From Richelia sp. SL_2_1 (GTDB lineage Bacteria; Cyanobacteriota; Cyanobacteriia; Cyanobacteriales; Nostocaceae): a stretch of 38,955 nucleotides of DNA. The position numbers and the translations under genes were made by a program. The notes below the pieces were generated by a model that did no database searches, was not told the DNA's origin, and saw nothing but the letters and a program-made list of their open reading frames with translations. The stretch is taken from the NCBI GenBank assembly GCA_012033205.1, contig JAAUSO010000057.1, forward strand, positions 1 to 38,955, written 5' to 3'. Shown in pieces: positions 35,329 through 38,955 of the stretch (position 1 is its first letter; each line of letters begins with the position of its first letter).

Positions 35329-36483
35329 TCAAAACCAATTTTTAAAAAACGTAAACAAACCCTTCTTCTGATTAACAACTTCTTCCCTAATTTCATCACC
35401 TCCACGCAAATCTTCCAACTTAGGAAATGCAGCAGAATTAGCATAATAACCATTCCGTAACACCTTGGCTAAAGCATTGTGATTATCTCGCAAACCTTCA
35501 TAAAAGAAAAACACCTCTCCCCGAATATCACAGCTACGATTGTATTCCAGTAACTGTACTAAATAATCTGGATTAATATTATAAGAACCCAATTTTATTA
35601 AAACTCCCGGTGCAAGTCTTCCTCGTGTTTTAGTCGTAAACTGTTCTTTTACTAACTTATCAATAATACCTTTGTAACTATTAAAATCACGCCGATAAAT
35701 TTGCGGATGAATAATATCTACTAACCCTTTTTCTAACCAGGTTTGTGAATCTTGTAAATATTCTTTCAATGCCCAATCATGAATATTGGGAGCCATAGAT
35801 ACTAATAAATTATTATTTACACCTTTAACTTCTTTATATAAACGTGCTAAAAAATCAGTTAAAATATTAGCACGCCACTGTAACCATTGACTATCTTTAG
35901 AATTTTGCGGTGGATGTTTACCGAATTCTTGCTGATATCTTTGTACAGTACCCATATCATAACCACCTTCACATGGTAGAGCAGGTAATCGATCATCTCC
36001 TTGAATACCGTCAACATCATAATTATTAACAACTTCAAGTATTAAGTTTAATACAAAATCCTGTACTTCAGAATCAAGAGCATTAAGCCATTCAAAACCA
36101 TTTTTATTCAACAAATTACCTTTACAATCTCGTGCAGCCCATTGAGGTTTTTTAGCAATTAACATTCCTCCATTGGAATTATAAGAACTAGCAAAGCCAT
36201 ATTCAAACCAAGGAATGACTTTTAAATTTACTCGATGCGCTGCGGTAATCACTTCTGCTAAAATATCCCTTCCTTGATATTGCGGATTGATTTCTACACC
36301 AAAATTTTGCTGCATTACTTGAGAAGGAAATTGCGTAACTGCTTTATTCCATACCACTGGAAACACAACATTAAATCCTGTTTCGGCAAGAAAATCCATC
36401 GCTTCCACGATATTATCGCGAGAATCAAAAACTTTACTCCCAGTAGTAGTTAACCAAACACCGCGTATTTCAGTTAGAGACAT
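35329..36483 (-). CDS. GHL10/DUF187-type glycoside hydrolase-like protein
   Basis: 384 residues. Opening MSLTEIRGVWLTTTGSKVFD, then FNVVFPVVWNKAVTQFPSQV, VIPWFEYGF, DVDGIQGDDRLPALP (with the likely catalytic Asp pair), SMAPNIHDWALKEY and VDIIHPQIYRRDF describe the GHL10 TIM barrel. E. coli DigH, of this family, cleaves peptide-free peptidoglycan at the septum, and a wall role is plausible. There is no signal peptide at the chosen start, which is odd for a wall enzyme. Upstream by 31 bases is the DUF1206 gene on the same strand, so the two are probably co-transcribed. Confidence 0.85.
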   Translation of the reverse strand: MSLTEIRGVWLTTTGSKVFDSRDNIVEAMDFLAETGFNVVFPVVWNKAVTQFPSQVMQQNFGVEINPQYQGRDILAEVITAAHRVNLKVIPWFEYGFASSYNSNGGMLIAKKPQWAARDCKGNLLNKNGFEWLNALDSEVQDFVLNLILEVVNNYDVDGIQGDDRLPALPCEGGYDMGTVQRYQQEFGKHPPQNSKDSQWLQWRANILTDFLARLYKEVKGVNNNLLVSMAPNIHDWALKEYLQDSQTWLEKGLVDIIHPQIYRRDFNSYKGIIDKLVKEQFTTKTRGRLAPGVLIKLGSYNINPDYLVQLLEYNRSCDIRGEVFFFYEGLRDNHNALAKVLRNGYYANSAAFPKLEDLRGGDEIREEVVNQKKGLFTFFKNWF

Positions 36484-36514
36484 TTAGAGACATTTAAAGA
36501 AATTTCAAATAATA

Positions 36515-37333
36515 TTACATATTAGGGTCAAGGTGACGATAACGTGCTTGAACTACCATATATACGCCATAAGCTACTAAACCCAAAGCGACTATTGTTA
36601 ACAACCAAGGTCCGTAAGGCTGATTTGCTAAAGTTTCCAAAGCTTCACCAAGTCCACCAACTTGACTAGCTTGAGCCATATATGCTGCTTCAATAACAAA
36701 CCAACCAATTAAAAAGAATACAATACTTCGTGCTGCCAAACCAAATCGGCATATAAGTATAATCCATTGACGTTCTGTACTAGTTAAGTCGGATAAATAT
36801 AATTTTCTCTGAAATTTTGCACTAAAAGCTTTATATAAATAATAAAATCCAAAAGCAATTACACCCGCACCAATAGTTCCCACTAACCACTGTCCGAAAG
36901 GTTGGCTGAGTAAACGAGCTGTCCAATCTTGTTTGCTGTCGCTATTATCACTACTTGAACTTCCCATAATAATTTGTACCGCAGTCCAAGCTAAACCAGC
37001 ATAAGCCAAGCCATTAGCGACATAAGTTAGTCTTATTGCAATACCTTTAAAATCATGACCTTTATTTTCTGGATCATTAATTGCTTCTACAAAGCGCCAT
37101 ATTACATAACCCATTAAACCAATCGCAACTAAAGCAAGCAAAATTTGACCAAAAGGCTGTCTTACCAACGCTTGCAAAGCTCCTTCAGTATCGGTAGTTT
37201 CTCCTCCCCTACCGAAAGCCCCTTGTAGCGCAAGCAGTCCGACAATAAAATAAACTACTCCTTTTGAAGCATAACCAAACCGTGCCAATCTTTCAATCCA
37301 TGCTGCGGGTTGGTGTGATATCTGTTGTGTCAT
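36515..37333 (-). CDS. DUF1206 membrane protein
   Basis: 272 residues with six membrane helices in three repeated two-helix units. Each unit has the same plan: RFGYASKGVVYFIVGLLALQ...RQPFGQILLALVAIGLMGYV; AIRLTYVANGLAYAGLAWTA...SQPFGQWLVGTIGAGVIAFG; and CRFGLAARSIVFFLIGWFVI...NQPYGPWLLTIVALGLVAYG. This internal triplication is the hallmark of DUF1206, whose role is unknown. It lies just upstream of the GHL10 gene in the same direction. Confidence 0.93.
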   Translation of the reverse strand: MTQQISHQPAAWIERLARFGYASKGVVYFIVGLLALQGAFGRGGETTDTEGALQALVRQPFGQILLALVAIGLMGYVIWRFVEAINDPENKGHDFKGIAIRLTYVANGLAYAGLAWTAVQIIMGSSSSDNSDSKQDWTARLLSQPFGQWLVGTIGAGVIAFGFYYLYKAFSAKFQRKLYLSDLTSTERQWIILICRFGLAARSIVFFLIGWFVIEAAYMAQASQVGGLGEALETLANQPYGPWLLTIVALGLVAYGVYMVVQARYRHLDPNM

Positions 37334-37643
37334 AGTTCGATCAGCAATAAATAGTATTTATTTACTTATCTACTCATATCAAATGACAGTAAACATCTAT
37401 CTTCAGAACAATCCAAAGTATAGATATTTTGCTCAACAGTTTTCAAATAAACATCACAGAGTAACACGTCCTAAAAATACTCTGTGTTCTCCCCATCTAG
37501 CTATTAGGGTTAGTTATTAATTTTAATTATTTAGTATTTTCTATACAAAAGTGGTTGTAAAAAATATTTTTTAATGTTATTCAGAAACTTTTTTATCTTA
37601 ATTAAATTCTAATTTCATACATCACATCATCAAAAAAATTACA
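37334..37643. other. Intergenic region between divergent genes
   Basis: 310 AT-rich bases hold the leaders of the DUF1206 gene (minus) and the serine hydrolase (plus). I see no repeat array and no promoter that I would defend. Confidence 0.5.
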
Positions 37644-38738
37644 ATGTCTCAAATATCCCGTAGAAAATTATTAAACCAAGGTAAAAATGCTTTTATTAGT
37701 CTTTCTTCCATCAGCTTACTTAACTTACTTGCTAATTCTACTTCCGCAGCAGAAACAGTAATTAGCAATTTAGAAACACAAATTCCCAAGTTAATGCAAA
37801 ATGCTTTAATTCCAGGAATTTCTATAGCGATGATTCGGGATGGGGAATTATTTTGGCATAAAAACTTTGGAGTTACCCACAAATATACCAAAAAACCCGT
37901 TACTAACCAAACTATCTTTGCTGCTGCATCTCTGACTAAACCATTATTTGCTTATGCAGTATTAAAAATGGTCGAACGAGGAGAAATTGATTTAGATAAA
38001 CCTTTAACAGAATATACCGATAAACCATTAATTTCCGACTCTAGAATCAAACTTGTAACTGCTCGTAGAGTATTATCTCATACTACTGGTTTTCCTAATT
38101 GGAGCGGCGACAAACCTCTGTGGATAAACAATACTCCAGGGACAAAATTTGCTTATTCAGGAGAAGGTTTTTTATATTTACAAAGTGTAGTCGAAAAAAT
38201 TACCGGACAACCTTTAGAAGCGTATTTACAACAGCAAATTTTAAAACCTTTAGAGATGAATCGTAGTAGTTTAATTTGGCAACCTGAATATGAAACAATT
38301 GCTAGTTACGGACACAATCGGCAAAATCAACCCAAACCGATGAGTAAACCAAAAACTGCCGGAGCCGCAGGAAGTTTACGTACTACTGCTTCCGAATACG
38401 CTCAACTACTGATTGCGATGATCAAACCGGGAACAGTTGATAGTAATAATTTAACAGAAGCGAGTTTACAAGAAATGTTAACTCCGCAAATAAAGTTGAG
38501 TAATTCTCTCGATTGGGGTTTAGGTTGGGGATTAGAAAAAACCAATCAAGGGAACTTTTTTTGGCATTGGGGGGATTTAGTTACTTTTAAAAATTTTACC
38601 GTAGCTTCCAAAGATTTACAAACAGGAATTGTAATTTTAACTAACAGTCAAAACGGTTTAAAAATCTGTGAAAATATTGTTGACAAAGCTATCGGTGGCA
38701 AACATCCGGCATTTAAATATTGGATGATTGATTATTAA
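37644..38738 (+). CDS. Exported beta-lactamase-fold serine hydrolase (class C / DD-peptidase type)
   Basis: 364 residues. A twin-arginine signal is visible at the start (SRRKLLNQGKNAFISLSSIS, cleavage likely after about residue 37 near SAAE), so it is probably secreted folded. The catalytic S-x-x-K is Ser96-Leu-Thr-Lys99 in AASLTKP; the second motif is YSG with Tyr171 (usually YxN); HWGD near the end stands in for the KTG box. This is the PF00144 family of DD-peptidases, esterases and beta-lactamases; substrate cannot be told. Confidence 0.9.
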   Translation: MSQISRRKLLNQGKNAFISLSSISLLNLLANSTSAAETVISNLETQIPKLMQNALIPGISIAMIRDGELFWHKNFGVTHKYTKKPVTNQTIFAAASLTKPLFAYAVLKMVERGEIDLDKPLTEYTDKPLISDSRIKLVTARRVLSHTTGFPNWSGDKPLWINNTPGTKFAYSGEGFLYLQSVVEKITGQPLEAYLQQQILKPLEMNRSSLIWQPEYETIASYGHNRQNQPKPMSKPKTAGAAGSLRTTASEYAQLLIAMIKPGTVDSNNLTEASLQEMLTPQIKLSNSLDWGLGWGLEKTNQGNFFWHWGDLVTFKNFTVASKDLQTGIVILTNSQNGLKICENIVDKAIGGKHPAFKYWMIDY

Positions 38739-38770
38739 TTATATTTTGTAAAAAACCAACAATTAATGTA

Positions 38771-38955
38771 GAGACGTAGCAATGCTACGTCTCCCAACGT
38801 TTAGCGGGAAAACGAACCATTCTAAGTTGATATTGTCCTAAATTACCAATCCTAACCAAAATATAGAAAGACGTTGCATTGCTACGTCTCCATAAATTAG
38901 GTTGATATTGTCCTAAATTCCCAAGTCCTAACCAAAATACAGAAAGACGTTTGCA
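38771..38955. repeat. Terminator-like palindrome and ~75-bp repeats at the window end
   Basis: GAGACGTAGCA and TGCTACGTCTC flank one base (38771-38793), a probable terminator for the serine hydrolase. Then a ~52-base unit starting TTGATATTGTCCTAAATT and ending AGAAAGACGTTGCA occurs at 38827-38878 and again at 38902-38955 (period 75), with an ATTGCTACGTCTCC between. It runs off the end of the window. Confidence 0.75.

Noticed and set aside
1-38955. tRNA or rRNA genes
   Set aside because: No T-arm GGTTCGANTCC-type box with a fitting acceptor stem was noticed on either strand. A covariance search could still find something missed.

Overview
The window is cyanobacterial chromosome. Evidence includes a photosystem I subunit (PsaK), the alkane pair aldehyde-deformylating oxygenase and acyl-ACP reductase, a valyl-tRNA synthetase carrying the cyanobacterium-specific CAAD membrane domain, a VTE5-type phytol kinase, at least nine HIP1 octamers (GCGATCGC), AT-rich composition, and many heptamer-type short tandem repeats between genes. 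These repeats point to a filamentous, probably heterocystous (Nostocales) species; the species itself cannot be named from the sequence.

Layout. 1-5.5 kb: an FGGY sugar (probably D-ribulose) kinase, a small membrane protein, a GxxExxY protein, a frameshifted BadF-type amino-sugar kinase and an AmpG-like MFS transporter; the last two look like a cell-wall sugar salvage pair. 5.5-10.4 kb: valS with CAAD, a coiled-coil protein, psaK (TTG start) and a frameshifted trpF. 10.5-15.9 kb, all on the minus strand: the alkane and fatty-acid block ado, aar, accA, an SDR reductase and folE, in that transcriptional order, with long structured gaps. 16-19 kb: a lone sugar ABC permease, a pentapeptide-repeat protein and a frameshifted protein of unknown function. 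19.3-23.1 kb: glgB, a membrane-anchored small protein, a tnpB (IS200/IS605) remnant and a 56-residue lipoprotein. 23.6-26.2 kb: a single-pass coiled-coil protein of FtsL-like topology directly upstream of ftsI. 26.5-29.2 kb: a DEDDh exonuclease (frameshifted), a metallo-hydrolase-fold protein, then a scar of dead genes (HxlR regulator, IS982-type transposase) beside a BrnTA toxin-antitoxin pair. 29.5-34.5 kb: uvrA, a truncated small gene, a VapC-type toxin with its antitoxin, a decapitated cytosine methyltransferase and a TVP38/DedA-type membrane protein. 34.5-38.7 kb: phytol kinase, a GHL10 glycoside hydrolase, a DUF1206 membrane protein and a Tat-exported beta-lactamase-fold serine hydrolase.

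Three observations stand out. First, five genes are each broken by what looks like one missing base at or next to an A-run, with homology or reading-frame logic continuing in the next frame. Either the assembly undercounts homopolymers or the genome really drifts at A-tracts. Second, a perfect palindrome (arms AGAAGTCGGGTTTTT) is scattered through the window and in one place supplies the C-terminal codons of a gene. Third, the spacers of the alkane block hold unexplained inverted repeats, including a compact three-way-junction fold between ado and aar and a hairpin cluster between accA and the SDR gene.

No tRNA, rRNA or CRISPR array was seen.
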